A stretch of DNA of 64,000 nt from Christensenellaceae bacterium (GCA_031261085.1 JAISKB010000026.1:18517-82516), one strand, 5' to 3'; positions 7,801 through 17,601 are shown, counted from the stretch's first letter. Notes: generated by a model not told the origin, from the sequence alone. A program made the numbers and translations.

Positions 7801-9975
7801 CTACGCCTTGCTCGCCACGCCAATCACACGCTTGGCCGCAGGGCTGGCTTGCGCGGGGCGCAGCAGCATATATATCAACGTAAGCAGCAACGCGAAGGCA
7901 ACGGCGGTCCCAAACCCAAAGGCGCCGCCCGCAAACCATATGCCCAATTGATATACGATCAACGCGATAACATAGGCGAACCCGCACTGGTACCCCACCG
8001 CAAACAGCGTCCATTTTGTGCTGGCCATTTCGCGGTGCATGGCGCCGATGGCTGCAAAGCAGGGGGCGCACAACAGATTGAATATTAAGAAGCAGTAGGC
8101 CGAAAGCGCGGTAAAGTGCAGGGCGATGGGCGCAAGCCCGCCAAACGCGCCGCCCTCCACCAGCTCCATCGCATCCCCGGCAACGCCATACAGCACGCCA
8201 AACACGCTTACCACCTCTTCCTTTGCGACCAGCCCCATGAGGGTGGCCACGGTGCTTTGCCAGTTGCCAAAGCCCAGCGGCGCAAAGGCGGGGGCGATGG
8301 CATTGCCCGCCGCGGCGAGCATGCTCGCGTCAATATCCTCCACCATGTGCAGCGCGCCCTCTATGATTGCAAAGCTGGAGAAGAACCATATAAACACGCT
8401 GGCCGCCAATATGATGGTGCCCGCTTTGCGGACGAACGAGGAACCGCGCTCCCACACGCTGCGCAGCACATTGATGCCGCTGGGCGCGTGGTAGGCCGGC
8501 AGCTCCATCACGAAGGGCGAGGCGTCGCCCGCGAACAGCCTGGTTTTTTTAAGCATGATACCGCTCGCCAAAATGGCCGCGATACCCAAGAAGTATGCCG
8601 AGGGCGCTACCCACCATACCCCGCCAAACACCGCGCCCGCAATCAGCCCCACGATGGGCATTTTTGCGCCGCAGGGGATAAAGGTGGTGGTCATGATGGT
8701 CATGCGGCGATCCCGCTCGTTTTCGATGGTGCGGCTGGCCATGATGCCGGGCACGCCGCAGCCGGAGCCTATCAGCATGGGGATGAAGCTTTTGCCCGAG
8801 AGCCCAAAGCGGCGGAATATCCGATCCATGATGAACGCGACGCGGGCCATGTATCCAACATCCTCCAATATGGCCAAAAACAGGAACAATATGAGCATTT
8901 GCGGCACAAAGCCCAGCACGGCGCCCACGCCGCCTATGATGCCATCCACCACCAGCCCGGTAAGCCAGGGCGCGGTGCCGATGGTTTCGAGCCATAGGCG
9001 CAGCGGCTCCATAAGCCACCCGCCCACCAGCGTATCGTTGGTGAAGTCGGTGACGATGGTGCCAATGGTGGTGACCGAGATATAGTATACCAGGAACATG
9101 ACCAGCGCAAATATGGGCAGCGCCAATATGCGGTTGGTGACCACGCGGTCGATTCTATCGGAGGCGGTAAGGTTGCCCGTGCGCGGCTTCTTTTGCACGC
9201 AGGCGGTCATCAGCCGCGCGATATACGCATAGCGCGCATTGGTGATGATGGATTCCGCATCGTCGTCCAGCTCGGTCTCGCAGGCCTCTATATGCGTTTC
9301 GATATGCTCCGGCAACCCGGCGGGCAATGTGAGCTGCGCCGCGACCTTCTCATCCCGCTCAAACAGCTTTATCGCGTACCAGCGCACATGCGCCGCCGGC
9401 ACATATTCCTCCAGCGATTCCTCGATGTGCGCGAGGGCATGCTCCACCGCGCCGCCAAACACCGGGGGCGGGGGCGAGGCCTTGCCCGCCTTGGCCGCCT
9501 GCACCGCGCGCGCCGCCGCGTATTCGCTCCCCTCGCCCTTTAGCGCGGAGGTTTCCACAATCTCGAAGCCCAGCTCGGCGGAGAGCTTATTCACATCGAT
9601 GCGGTCGCCGTTTTTGCGCACCACATCCATCATGTTAAGCGCGATGACCATCGGTATGCCCAGCTCCATCAGCTGGGTGGTAAGGTAAAGGTTGCGCTCC
9701 AAATTGGCGCCATCCAAAATGTTGAGTATCGCGTCGGGCTGCTCGCGCAGCAGATAATCGCGGGCGATGACCTCTTCGAGCGTATAGGGGGAGAGGGAAT
9801 AGATGCCGGGCAAATCCTGTATGACGACATCCTTATCGCCCTTTAAGAAGCCCTCCTTTTTTTCTACCGTGACGCCCGGCCAGTTGCCCACATATTGTGT
9901 GCTGCCGGTTAGGCTGTTGAACATGGTGGTTTTGCCGCAATTTGGGTTGCCGGCAAGCGCGACTTTGGTGCGCAT
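7801..9975 (-). CDS. feoB: ferrous iron transport protein B
   Basis: 724-residue Fe(II) transporter. The N-terminal G domain has the P-loop GNPNCGKTT (residues 9-17), the DLPG G3 motif with IYSLS after it, and NMMD as G4. A helical spacer follows, then a membrane domain with two Gate-type repeats and conserved GSGCGVPGIMASRT and FIPCGAKMPI segments. The ATG at 9975 is chosen because GGAGG lies 7 bases upstream; the open frame runs 14 codons further without a site. It follows two feoA genes but is separated from them by about 390 bases of repeat-rich DNA. Confidence 0.97.
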   Translation of the reverse strand: MRTKVALAGNPNCGKTTMFNSLTGSTQYVGNWPGVTVEKKEGFLKGDKDVVIQDLPGIYSLSPYTLEEVIARDYLLREQPDAILNILDGANLERNLYLTTQLMELGIPMVIALNMMDVVRKNGDRIDVNKLSAELGFEIVETSALKGEGSEYAAARAVQAAKAGKASPPPPVFGGAVEHALAHIEESLEEYVPAAHVRWYAIKLFERDEKVAAQLTLPAGLPEHIETHIEACETELDDDAESIITNARYAYIARLMTACVQKKPRTGNLTASDRIDRVVTNRILALPIFALVMFLVYYISVTTIGTIVTDFTNDTLVGGWLMEPLRLWLETIGTAPWLTGLVVDGIIGGVGAVLGFVPQMLILFLFLAILEDVGYMARVAFIMDRIFRRFGLSGKSFIPMLIGSGCGVPGIMASRTIENERDRRMTIMTTTFIPCGAKMPIVGLIAGAVFGGVWWVAPSAYFLGIAAILASGIMLKKTRLFAGDASPFVMELPAYHAPSGINVLRSVWERGSSFVRKAGTIILAASVFIWFFSSFAIIEGALHMVEDIDASMLAAAGNAIAPAFAPLGFGNWQSTVATLMGLVAKEEVVSVFGVLYGVAGDAMELVEGGAFGGLAPIALHFTALSAYCFLIFNLLCAPCFAAIGAMHREMASTKWTLFAVGYQCGFAYVIALIVYQLGIWFAGGAFGFGTAVAFALLLTLIYMLLRPAQASPAAKRVIGVASKA

Positions 9976-10054
9976 AGGTATTCCTCCTTTATTTTTGGTG
10001 TAATTATTTTGGCGCAATTATGCAAGCTGTTTTAAACTTGGTTTTGCGCGGGGG

Positions 10055-10330
10055 TGTTTTGCCCCATCCCCTAGCCCCTTCCCTGGGGAAGGGAAAGAGA
10101 ATTAAGGAATTTTGTTTGCGGGGGCAAGCCCCCGCACCCCCCCGTTGGAACAAATTCCAGCCCACTATTAACCCATAGTGACTTGAAATAACTTCTCTCC
10201 ATGGACTAACGACCTGAATACCCCTCTGCAAAAGTTTCTTCCCTCCATGCGAAGGGTTTCTTTGGACGGCGCCCCGTCCCCAGCCGGGGTGCGGGGACCG
10301 GGGTCCCCGCGAAAAACGTTCCCTAAAAAA
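10055..10330 (+). repeat. composite GC-rich intergenic repeat, copy 1
   Basis: The feoB-feoA gap of about 390 bases holds no gene I can support. It starts with a CCCTAGCCCCTTCCC / GGGAAGGG hairpin and a GCGGGGGCAAGCCCCCGC palindrome (10055-10145), then about 100 bases of unique sequence. It ends with TCCATGCGAAGGG followed by GACGGCGCCCCGTCCCC and a GGGGACC/GGTCCCC palindrome (10243-10322). The same succession recurs at 12116-12436. Confidence 0.75.
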
Positions 10331-10363
10331 ATCCTCGTCATGCAACGGGGGAAAGGGGTGAAG

Positions 10364-10585
10364 CTACAAAACCTCTATTTGCGCGCAATCGGCCTTCCGC
10401 AGCGAAAGCTCATAATCCCGCACGGTCACCTCGACAGGATCCCCCAGCGGCGCGACCTTGCGCACAAATACCGCAACGCCCCGCGTCAGCCCCATATCCA
10501 TAATGCGGCGCTTTACCGGCCCCTCGCCATGCAGCTGCTTTACCGTGGCGGTTTCGCCAACCTTTACATCCCTAAGCGTTTTCAT
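10364..10585 (-). CDS. feoA: FeoA family protein (second copy)
   Basis: 73-residue SH3-like FeoA protein, the cytosolic partner that modulates FeoB. Family features: LRDVKVGETATVKQL at the start, RRIMDMGLTRG in the centre, and the C-terminal LSLRKADCAQIEV strand. It follows the first feoA by 37 bases, so the two are cotranscribed. Two tandem FeoA proteins before FeoB are common in clostridia. Confidence 0.92.
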   Translation of the reverse strand: MKTLRDVKVGETATVKQLHGEGPVKRRIMDMGLTRGVAVFVRKVAPLGDPVEVTVRDYELSLRKADCAQIEVL

Positions 10586-10622
10586 ATAACTTCCTCCCTG
10601 CTTGTTTTGCGCAAGCGCGCGC

Positions 10623-10832
10623 TCATATAATAATCCGGCCGGCCATGCTTTTGCCCAGCGCCACCCTTGCGCCCTTTATGCTCAATATCATGCTGCCGTC
10701 CATCTCGTTTACAACGGTGACGCATTCGCCCACCACAAACCCCAGCTCGGCCAAGCGCTGACGCATATCGTCCCGCCCGGTCACCTTCTTGATGTAATTC
10801 GTTTCCCCGCGTTTGGCCATAGTCAACGGCAT
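10623..10832 (-). CDS. feoA: FeoA family protein (first gene of feo operon)
   Basis: 69-residue FeoA protein, with GRDDMRQRLAELGFVVGE (the conserved RL..LGF..G turn) and SIKGARVALGKSMAGRIII at the end. The ATG at 10832 has a good AAGGAGG site 8 bases upstream. It is transcribed from a strong promoter with a palindromic operator placed over the transcription start, opposite a DtxR/MntR-family regulator gene. Confidence 0.92.
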   Translation of the reverse strand: MPLTMAKRGETNYIKKVTGRDDMRQRLAELGFVVGECVTVVNEMDGSMILSIKGARVALGKSMAGRIII

Positions 10833-10869
10833 ATACAGGCCTCCTTCTTTAAATGCGCAGATAGTTTGA

Positions 10870-10915
10870 AACATCTAACTCATGGGCAAAAATATTTGGT
10901 TAGATGTTACTAACC
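10870..10915. promoter_or_regulatory. probable metalloregulator operator of feo operon
   Basis: GGTTAGATGTTACTAACC at 10898-10915 is a perfect 6+6 palindrome of the DtxR-family type. Its left half, GTTAGATGTT, is repeated in inverted orientation as AACATCTAAC at 10870-10879, making a second perfect 10-bp inverted repeat with a 19-base spacer. The palindrome lies directly downstream of the feo -10 box, the position expected for an iron-responsive repressor. Confidence 0.7.
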
Positions 10916-10928
10916 ATGCTTCGATTGC

Positions 10929-10957
10929 AGTTTACCATATCAAATATTCACTGTCAA
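10929..10957 (-). promoter_or_regulatory. feoA: promoter of feo operon
   Basis: On the minus strand TTGACA (10952-10957), a 17-bp spacer, then TAAACT (10929-10934). Transcription should begin next to the palindromic operator. Confidence 0.75.
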
Positions 10958-10973
10958 GTCACATTCACGGGGT

Positions 10974-11002
10974 TTGCAAAAAAAGTTTGAGCATGCTAAC
11001 AT
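10974..11002 (+). promoter_or_regulatory. promoter of DtxR/MntR-family regulator
   Basis: TTGCAA (10974-10979), 17-bp spacer, TAACAT (10997-11002). It diverges back-to-back from the feo promoter. Confidence 0.55.
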
Positions 11003-11043
11003 AAAGGCAGAAGATCGCCGTTGGAGCAAGGAAGGAGGCGCCT

Positions 11044-11418
11044 ATGCAAATCCACGAAGCGGCAGAAAATTATCTGGAGTGCATTTTGATGCTGAGCCGG
11101 AAAAACGGGCAGGTGCGCAGCATCGACATCGCCAATTATTTGGGCGTTACCAAACCCACCGTAAGCTATACGATGAAGCAGTTCCGCGAGAACGGCTACA
11201 TCGATGTGGACGCGCACGGCTGCATTACGCTTAGCCTCAAGGCGCTGCCCATTGCCGAGCGTACCTACGAGCGGCATGTGGTCATCGCAAAGATGCTGAT
11301 GGCGCTGGGCGTGCAGGAAACCACGGCCTATGCCGACGCCTGCAAGATAGAGCACGACATCAGCGATGAAAGCTTTGCGTGTATAAAGGCGTATTGCGCG
11401 CAAAAGACGGAGGGCTGA
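11044..11418 (+). CDS. metal-dependent transcriptional regulator, DtxR/MntR family
   Basis: 124-residue regulator with an N-terminal winged helix (IHEAAENYLECILML, then IDIANYLGVTKPTVSYTMKQF) and a C-terminal dimerisation/metal domain with KIEHDISDESF, which contains the Glu-His ligands typical of the family. It lacks the SH3-like third domain of DtxR, so it is MntR-like in length. It is divergent from the feo operon and about 130 bases from the palindromic operator, so it is most likely the Fe(II)- or Mn(II)-sensing repressor of feo. Confidence 0.9.
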   Translation: MQIHEAAENYLECILMLSRKNGQVRSIDIANYLGVTKPTVSYTMKQFRENGYIDVDAHGCITLSLKALPIAERTYERHVVIAKMLMALGVQETTAYADACKIEHDISDESFACIKAYCAQKTEG

Positions 11419-11420
11419 GC

Positions 11421-12107
11421 ATGGAGCCTATCCTGCTGCAGGCCACGGAGCAAGGCCGCGGCGCGCCATTGATATTGCTGCACGGCAATGGGGAGAGCGG
11501 CGCGTATTTTGCGGAACAGATTCGTTACTTTTCCAAAAGCTATCGCGTGCTTGCGGTGGATACCCGGGGCTATGGGCGCTCACCCCGCGGCACGGCGCCA
11601 TTCACCCTGACGCAGTTTGCCGAGGATCTTAAGTTTTTTATGGATTACAACGGTATTGCCCGGGCAATTTTGCTGGGGTTTAGCGATGGCGGCAACATTG
11701 CGTTGCTTTTTGCCCTAAAGTACCCGCAATATGTTGAAAAGCTGGTGCTAAACGGCGCCAACCTTATGCCCGCCGGTATGAAGCCGCATATACATGCGAT
11801 GATTGCGCTCAGCTATGCCGGCCTAACGGTGGCTGCGCTGTGCAGCAAAAAAGCCGTCTATCTGAAAGCCCGGTATGCTTTGATGGCGCTGGAGCCGAAA
11901 ATACCGCTCACGGCGCTGCGCGCGCTGGTGGGTATACCCGCGCTGGTGCTGGTGGGCAGCCGGGATATGATACGCCGCCGCCACAGCCAAAGCATGGCCG
12001 CCGCGCTGCCGCAGGGGCGGCTTTGCGTGCTGGAGGGGGATCATTTTATTGCGGCCAAAAACAGCGAGGTATACAACGAGGCGGTGGAAGCGTTTTTTGG
12101 GGAATAG
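11421..12107 (+). CDS. alpha/beta fold hydrolase
   Basis: 228-residue alpha/beta hydrolase. An HGNG oxyanion-hole motif is near residue 20, the nucleophile elbow is GFSDGG, a late Asp follows in LVGSRDMIRR, and the catalytic His is in EGDHF. The start at 11421 has GGAGG just upstream, only 2 bases after the regulator stop, so it is translationally linked to the metalloregulator. The substrate is unknown; members include esterases and C-C hydrolases. A link to iron, such as siderophore ester cleavage, would be speculation. Confidence 0.85.
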   Translation: MEPILLQATEQGRGAPLILLHGNGESGAYFAEQIRYFSKSYRVLAVDTRGYGRSPRGTAPFTLTQFAEDLKFFMDYNGIARAILLGFSDGGNIALLFALKYPQYVEKLVLNGANLMPAGMKPHIHAMIALSYAGLTVAALCSKKAVYLKARYALMALEPKIPLTALRALVGIPALVLVGSRDMIRRRHSQSMAAALPQGRLCVLEGDHFIAAKNSEVYNEAVEAFFGE

Positions 12108-12115
12108 AGAGTCAC

Positions 12116-12440
12116 CTCATCCCCTAACTCCTTCCCCAGGGAAGGGGAATTTTTTTGCGGCTGCGCCGCAAACGGGGGCAAGCCCCCGTACCCCCGATGG
12201 AATGCAGCTGTTTCCAATTTTTTCGAGATGTTGTGACATGAATTCCTACTGCAGAGCAAGAGAAGCGGCTTCTAAAAAGACTTATTCCCTCCATGCGAAG
12301 GGGTCTGGGGACGGCGCCCCGTCCCCAGCCGGGGTGCGGGGACGGGAGTCCCCGCGAAAACCGTTTCCCAAAAAATTCCCTGCTCTGTCCCCAGCCGGGG
12401 TGCGGGGGCAGGTGCCCCCGCGAAAACCGTTCCCCCAACG
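12116..12440 (+). repeat. composite GC-rich intergenic repeat, copy 2 (with an extra end module)
   Basis: Same order as copy 1 at 10055-10330: CCTAACTCCTTCCCC / GGGAAGGGGAATTTTTTT hairpin, GCGGCTGCGCCGC and CGGGGGCAAGCCCCCG palindromes, about 90 unique bases, then TCCATGCGAAGGG with GGACGGCGCCCCGTCCCC. The end module with GTCCCCAGCCGGGGTGCGGGG is present twice here (12305-12370 and 12385-12436). The first hairpin with its T-run can terminate transcription from the hydrolase gene. Confidence 0.75.
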
Positions 12441-12467
12441 GGCTTCCCGCAGACATCTCCCTACCCC

Positions 12468-12497
12468 TTGACGAACACCGCGCACTGTGCGTATAAT
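12468..12497 (+). promoter_or_regulatory. metK: metK promoter
   Basis: TTGACG (12468-12473), 18-bp spacer, TATAAT (12492-12497). It lies about 24 bases before the riboswitch aptamer. Confidence 0.7.
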
Positions 12498-12520
12498 AAG
12501 TTGAATTGAATACCGTTTGC

Positions 12521-12620
12521 CTTATCAAGAGTGGTGGAGGGGTAGGCCCTGTGAAGCCACAGCAACCTGTTTTGTAACAAGGTGCTAATTCCTGAGCGTT
12601 ATCGCAAAGATGAGGGAAGC
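12521..12620 (+). ncRNA. SAM-I (S-box) riboswitch
   Basis: The leader shows the S-box core in order: CTTATCAAGAG at the P1 5' side, GGTGGAGGG, GGCCCTGTGAAGCCACAGCAACC (the GAAGCC..GCAACC core), an AAGGTGCTAATTCC segment, and AAAGATGAG closing P1 (CTTATC pairs with GATGAG). S-box RNAs bind S-adenosylmethionine and turn off downstream genes. Its target is metK, the SAM synthetase, giving direct product feedback. Confidence 0.95.
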
Positions 12621-12666
12621 CATATGAACATAGGCTCCACCGTATTGCGCGGCGCGGGCTTTTTTG
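12617..12666 (+). terminator. probable riboswitch expression platform terminator
   Basis: AAGCC at 12617-12621 can pair with GGCTT at 12657-12661, which runs into a six-T tract at 12660-12665. The internal stem is weak, so the exact fold is uncertain. Confidence 0.4.
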
Positions 12667-12716
12667 TTGCATAGGCGCGGTTCGGTTTAATACATTAAAT
12701 GAAGAAGGATATCGTT

Positions 12717-13892
12717 ATGTATAAACACATTTTCACGTCTGAATCCGTGACGGAAGGGCACCCCGATAAGGTGTGCGACCAAATCTCCGACGCGGTGCTG
12801 GATGCCATATTGGCGCAGGATCCTGCCGGGCGGGTAGCCTGCGAAACGCTGGCGAGCAAGGGGCTGGTGCTGGTCACCGGCGAAATCAGCACCTGCGGCT
12901 GGGTGGATATCCCCGCCATCGTGCGCGGTACGCTGCAGGAGATAGGGTATAACGGGCCGGAATCCGGCTTTGACGGGGCGCATATCGCCGTACTCACCGC
13001 GCTGGAGGAGCAATCGCCGGATATTGCCATGGGGGTAAATGCCGCGTATGAGTCCCGGCAGGGCCAAGCGGATGCCCATGCCATAGGCGCGGGGGATCAG
13101 GGCATGATGTTTGGCTTTGCCTGCCGCGAAACCCCCGAGCTGATGCCGCTGCCCATATCGCTGGCGCACAGGCTGGCACGGCAACTGGCGGCGGTGCGCA
13201 AAACCGGCCTGCTGCCCTACCTTAGGCCGGATGGCAAAACCCAGGTCAGTGTAGAATACGACGAGGCCGGCCTGCCGCGCCGCGTGGATACCATCGTCAT
13301 CTCCACCCAGCACGACCCGGCGGCCTCGCAGGCGCAAATCGCCGCCGACCTGAAGGCGCAGGTGGTAGCGCCCATCATCGACCCGGCGCTGCTGGATGCG
13401 GATACCAAATATTTCTTCAACCCCACCGGCCGGTTTGTGCTGGGCGGGCCCGCGGCGGATGCCGGGCTGACCGGGCGCAAGATCATCGTGGATACCTATG
13501 GCGGCTATGCGCGGCACGGCGGCGGCGCGTTTTCGGGCAAAGACCCCACCAAGGTGGATCGTTCCGGCGCATACGCGGCGCGGTATGTGGCAAAAAACAT
13601 CGTGGCGGCGGGGTTGGCCAGCCGCTGTGAGGTGAGCATCGCCTATGCCATAGGCGTGGCTGCCCCGGTATCGGTGCGGGTGGATACCTTTGGCACCAAC
13701 CGGGTCGCAGAGGAACGCATACAGCAGCTGGTGCAAGAACATGTGGATTTGCGCCCGGCGGCCATCATCGAGGCGCTCGATTTGCGCAAGCCCATCTATC
13801 GGCAGCTGGCGGCCTATGGGCATATGGGGCGCGAGGAGCTGGGGCTGCGCTTTGAGCAGCTTGACCTGGCTGAAAAATTTTGCAAGCATTGA
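12717..13892 (+). CDS. metK: S-adenosylmethionine synthetase
   Basis: 391-residue methionine adenosyltransferase, making SAM from methionine and ATP. It begins [17 protein letters not shown], has the [12 protein letters not shown] motif and the [16 protein letters not shown] motif (phosphate/Mg binding), and the length of the family. I place the start at 12717 because AGAAGGA is 8 bases upstream and the protein aligns from MYKHIFTSE; the ATG at 12699 has no ribosome site. It is controlled by the SAM-I riboswitch in its leader. Confidence 0.97.
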   Translation: MYKHIFTSESVTEGHPDKVCDQISDAVLDAILAQDPAGRVACETLASKGLVLVTGEISTCGWVDIPAIVRGTLQEIGYNGPESGFDGAHIAVLTALEEQSPDIAMGVNAAYESRQGQADAHAIGAGDQGMMFGFACRETPELMPLPISLAHRLARQLAAVRKTGLLPYLRPDGKTQVSVEYDEAGLPRRVDTIVISTQHDPAASQAQIAADLKAQVVAPIIDPALLDADTKYFFNPTGRFVLGGPAADAGLTGRKIIVDTYGGYARHGGGAFSGKDPTKVDRSGAYAARYVAKNIVAAGLASRCEVSIAYAIGVAAPVSVRVDTFGTNRVAEERIQQLVQEHVDLRPAAIIEALDLRKPIYRQLAAYGHMGREELGLRFEQLDLAEKFCKH

Positions 13893-13932
13893 GCTTTGCC
13901 CCATAAAGCAAAAGCATAAAACCCGCACGAAC

Positions 13933-13965
13933 AAAGCCCCCGCGCCATAAGGCGAAGGGGCTTTT
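13933..13965. terminator. bidirectional terminator between metK and ABC ATPase
   Basis: AAAGCCCC and GGGGCTTTT arms enclose a GCC/GGC inner stem with an ATAA loop. A- and T-rich ends on both sides suit the two convergent genes. Confidence 0.75.
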
Positions 13966-14000
13966 GCCAATTTTATCGGTTGGGGACAACCCAAAAAGCG

Positions 14001-15122
<1,122 letters not shown>

Positions 15123-15503
15123 ACTCTTGGCTCTGGCGGCGAGCATAAAAGCGGCTGCCGCCTCGCGCGAGTGGGAGCGATACCCAATGCGCATTACGGC
15201 AGGTCTCCACACTGCCGCACCGCGAGCCTTGCGGTTAAAATAGGCCTCCTTCTTTGTCGTATGCGCCCACATGCTGTGGAGTGCGAGCCCACCGTAAATT
15301 ATATATTCATCATAGCAGAAGCGAAAAATGCTGTCAATTGCGGGGCAAAGGCAGGGCTGTTGGCGCGGCTTTGCCCGCGCCCTGTGTGCGAAACGTATAT
15401 GTTTTTGCCGTATTTTTGGAATAACGCCCTTTTCTCGGGGCGCTATTTGCGTTATACTGAAGCAAATCGCCATACCGCGAGAATAACCTTAAAGGAGCAG
15501 GCC

Positions 15504-16574
15504 ATGTACAGCATTCCCATTACCAAAGCCACCCAACTCAAAGCAAAAACGCCCAGCGATAAGCTGGGGTTTGGGCGCGTGTTTACCGACCATATGTTTG
15601 CCATGCAATATACGGCGCAGGAAGGCTGGCACAACCCGCGCATACTGCCCTATGCCCCCCTATCGCTCTCGCCCGCGGCGGCGGTGCTGCACTATGGCGC
15701 CGAGGTGTTTGAAGGGCTAAAGGCATACAGGCGCGCCGATGGCGGCATACAGATGTTCCGCCCGCAGGATAACCTGCGCCGGCTGAACGATTCGGCGGAA
15801 AGGCTCTGCCTGCCGCAAATCGACGAGGCGCTGGCGCTGGAGGCCATGCGGCAGCTGGTGGAGCTGGATGCGAGCTGGGTGCCGGCGGATAACGGCGCGT
15901 CGCTGTACATCCGCCCGTTCCTGTTTGCCACCGACCCGGACCTATCGCTGCACGGCATCTCAAATGCGGAGTTTTACATCATACTCTCGCCCTCCGGCAG
16001 CTATTATGCCGAGGGGGTGAGCCCCGTGCGCATCATAATCGAAACGGAGGATGTGCGCGCGGTGCGGGGCGGCACGGGCTATGCCAAGTGCGGCGGCAAC
16101 TATGCGGCGGCCAACCGCGCGGGGGATAGGGCGGCAAAAAAAGGCTTTGCGCAGGTGCTGTGGCTCGATGGCGTGCAGCGCAAATATATCGAAGAAGTGG
16201 GCAGCATGAACGTGATGTTTAAGATTGGCGGCAAGGTCGTCACCCCCCAGCTTACCGGCTCGGTGCTGCCGGGCATTACCCGGCGCAGCTGCATCGAGCT
16301 GCTGAAGGAGTGGGACATACCGGTGGAGGAGCGGCTGCTGAGCGTAGAAGAGCTGCTTACAGCCATGCGCGCGGGCACGCTGGAAGAGGCCTTTGGCTGC
16401 GGCACCGCGGCGGTGGTATCCCCCGTTGGGGAGCTGCATTATGGCGATATCAGCGTGCGGGTAAACGATTTTAAGATTGGCCCAATCACGCAGCGTTTAT
16501 ATGATTCGATAACCGGCATACAATATGGGAGCATACCCGATACGCATGGCTGGTTATACCCGGTGTGCGAATAA
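15504..16574 (+). CDS. ilvE: branched-chain amino acid aminotransferase
   Basis: 356-residue fold-type IV PLP enzyme of the larger (type II) BCAT group, interconverting Leu/Ile/Val and their 2-oxo acids. The HYGAEVFEGLKAYR segment, the YAKCGGNYAAA motif with the PLP lysine near residue 195, and EEVGSMNVMF are visible. The ATG at 15504 has AAAGGAG upstream at about 15490. It stands alone, convergent with the LysR gene, with stops 1 base apart. Confidence 0.94.
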   Translation: MYSIPITKATQLKAKTPSDKLGFGRVFTDHMFAMQYTAQEGWHNPRILPYAPLSLSPAAAVLHYGAEVFEGLKAYRRADGGIQMFRPQDNLRRLNDSAERLCLPQIDEALALEAMRQLVELDASWVPADNGASLYIRPFLFATDPDLSLHGISNAEFYIILSPSGSYYAEGVSPVRIIIETEDVRAVRGGTGYAKCGGNYAAANRAGDRAAKKGFAQVLWLDGVQRKYIEEVGSMNVMFKIGGKVVTPQLTGSVLPGITRRSCIELLKEWDIPVEERLLSVEELLTAMRAGTLEEAFGCGTAAVVSPVGELHYGDISVRVNDFKIGPITQRLYDSITGIQYGSIPDTHGWLYPVCE

Positions 16575-16575
16575 C

Positions 16576-17490
16576 CTAGGATGTTTTTTTGGCGCCGGGC
16601 GCGCCCTGCAGGTATTTTACAAACAGCTCGGCGGCGGGCGGCAGCGAGTTGCCGCTGCGCTGCACACAGTAAAGGCTGCGGTGCAAAAACGGGCTTTCGT
16701 TGCGGAACAGCAGCGCGCTGCCCGCCGCGGCAATGTCCAGCGCCGACAGCTCGGATAGTATCGAAATGCCCATGCCCTGCACGATGCCCTGCTTGATGCT
16801 GGCGATGCTGTCGAAATAGGCGATGGTATGCAGCTCGCCCGGGGCAATGCCGCAATGGATCAAATAGGCATCCGCCTCCCTGCGGGTGCCGGAGCCCGGC
16901 AGACGGAGCAAAAACGGCTCGGTACGCAGCAGGGCGGTGGGGAAGTCATCGCCGGGCAGCTCGCTATAGGGCGCGCGGTTGGGCGTGACGATTACCAGCC
17001 TATCCTCCCCGATGGGCGTAAAGGTGCAGTTGCCGCCCTCCTCCATGCTCCCGCAAAAGCCCAGCACCGCCTCGCCGGCGGCGACTTGGCGTACCACGCG
17101 GGCGCTGTCCATTTCGTGCATGGCAAAGCGAACCTGCGTATGCTGCTTGCAAAACGCGGCGATATGCTGCGGCAACACATATTCGGCGGGCACGGTAGAA
17201 GCCGCGATATCCAGCGTGGCGCACAGCGTGTTGGGGTAGCTGTGCAGCGCGGCATCAGCCCGGCTCCGCAGGTCGAGCAGCGCGTTGGCGTATTCACACA
17301 GCACGGTGCCCGCCGCGGTGGGTGAAACCGCCTTGGTGGAACGCACGATGAGCTGCGTGCCCAGCTCCTGCTCCAGCGCCCCGATGTGCGCGCTGACCGT
17401 GGGCTGTGTGAGGTATAGCTCCTCGGCGGCCTTTGAAAAGCTGTGGCACCTTAATATTGTGACGAATATTTCGAGCTGGCGGAAATTCAT
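16576..17490 (-). CDS. LysR family transcriptional regulator
   Basis: 304-residue LysR-type regulator. The N-terminal winged helix reads MNFRQLEIFVTIL then SFSKAAEELYLTQPTVSAHI, and a periplasmic-binding-like effector domain follows from about residue 90. Its opening closely resembles the CysL-like LysR proteins associated with selenium or sulfur metabolism in Firmicutes; I offer this only as resemblance. The ATG at 17490 is preferred to an upstream in-frame TTG. It is divergent from trxB with a 111-base gap, so trxB is the first candidate target. Confidence 0.9.
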   Translation of the reverse strand: MNFRQLEIFVTILRCHSFSKAAEELYLTQPTVSAHIGALEQELGTQLIVRSTKAVSPTAAGTVLCEYANALLDLRSRADAALHSYPNTLCATLDIAASTVPAEYVLPQHIAAFCKQHTQVRFAMHEMDSARVVRQVAAGEAVLGFCGSMEEGGNCTFTPIGEDRLVIVTPNRAPYSELPGDDFPTALLRTEPFLLRLPGSGTRREADAYLIHCGIAPGELHTIAYFDSIASIKQGIVQGMGISILSELSALDIAAAGSALLFRNESPFLHRSLYCVQRSGNSLPPAAELFVKYLQGAPGAKKTS

Positions 17491-17601
17491 ACGCAAACCA
17501 CCTTTTTATAAAATCATGATTTATATTATAGCATAGTTTTGCCCCAAACGGCTTACGATACATGGATATACCGGCCGTATCGGCAAAACGAGAGGATTTT
17601 T

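Noticed and set aside
10055..10330. Tandem palindromes as a CRISPR array
   Set aside because: Modules differ from one another, are not evenly spaced and have no unique spacers; no cas genes.
12687..13994. 435-codon minus-strand frame covering metK
   Set aside because: Antisense shadow of metK; the plus strand has the full SAM synthetase motifs and a riboswitch.
15171..15503. N-terminal extension of the branched-chain aminotransferase
   Set aside because: The frame is open upstream, but the ATG at 15504 has a strong ribosome site and the family starts there.
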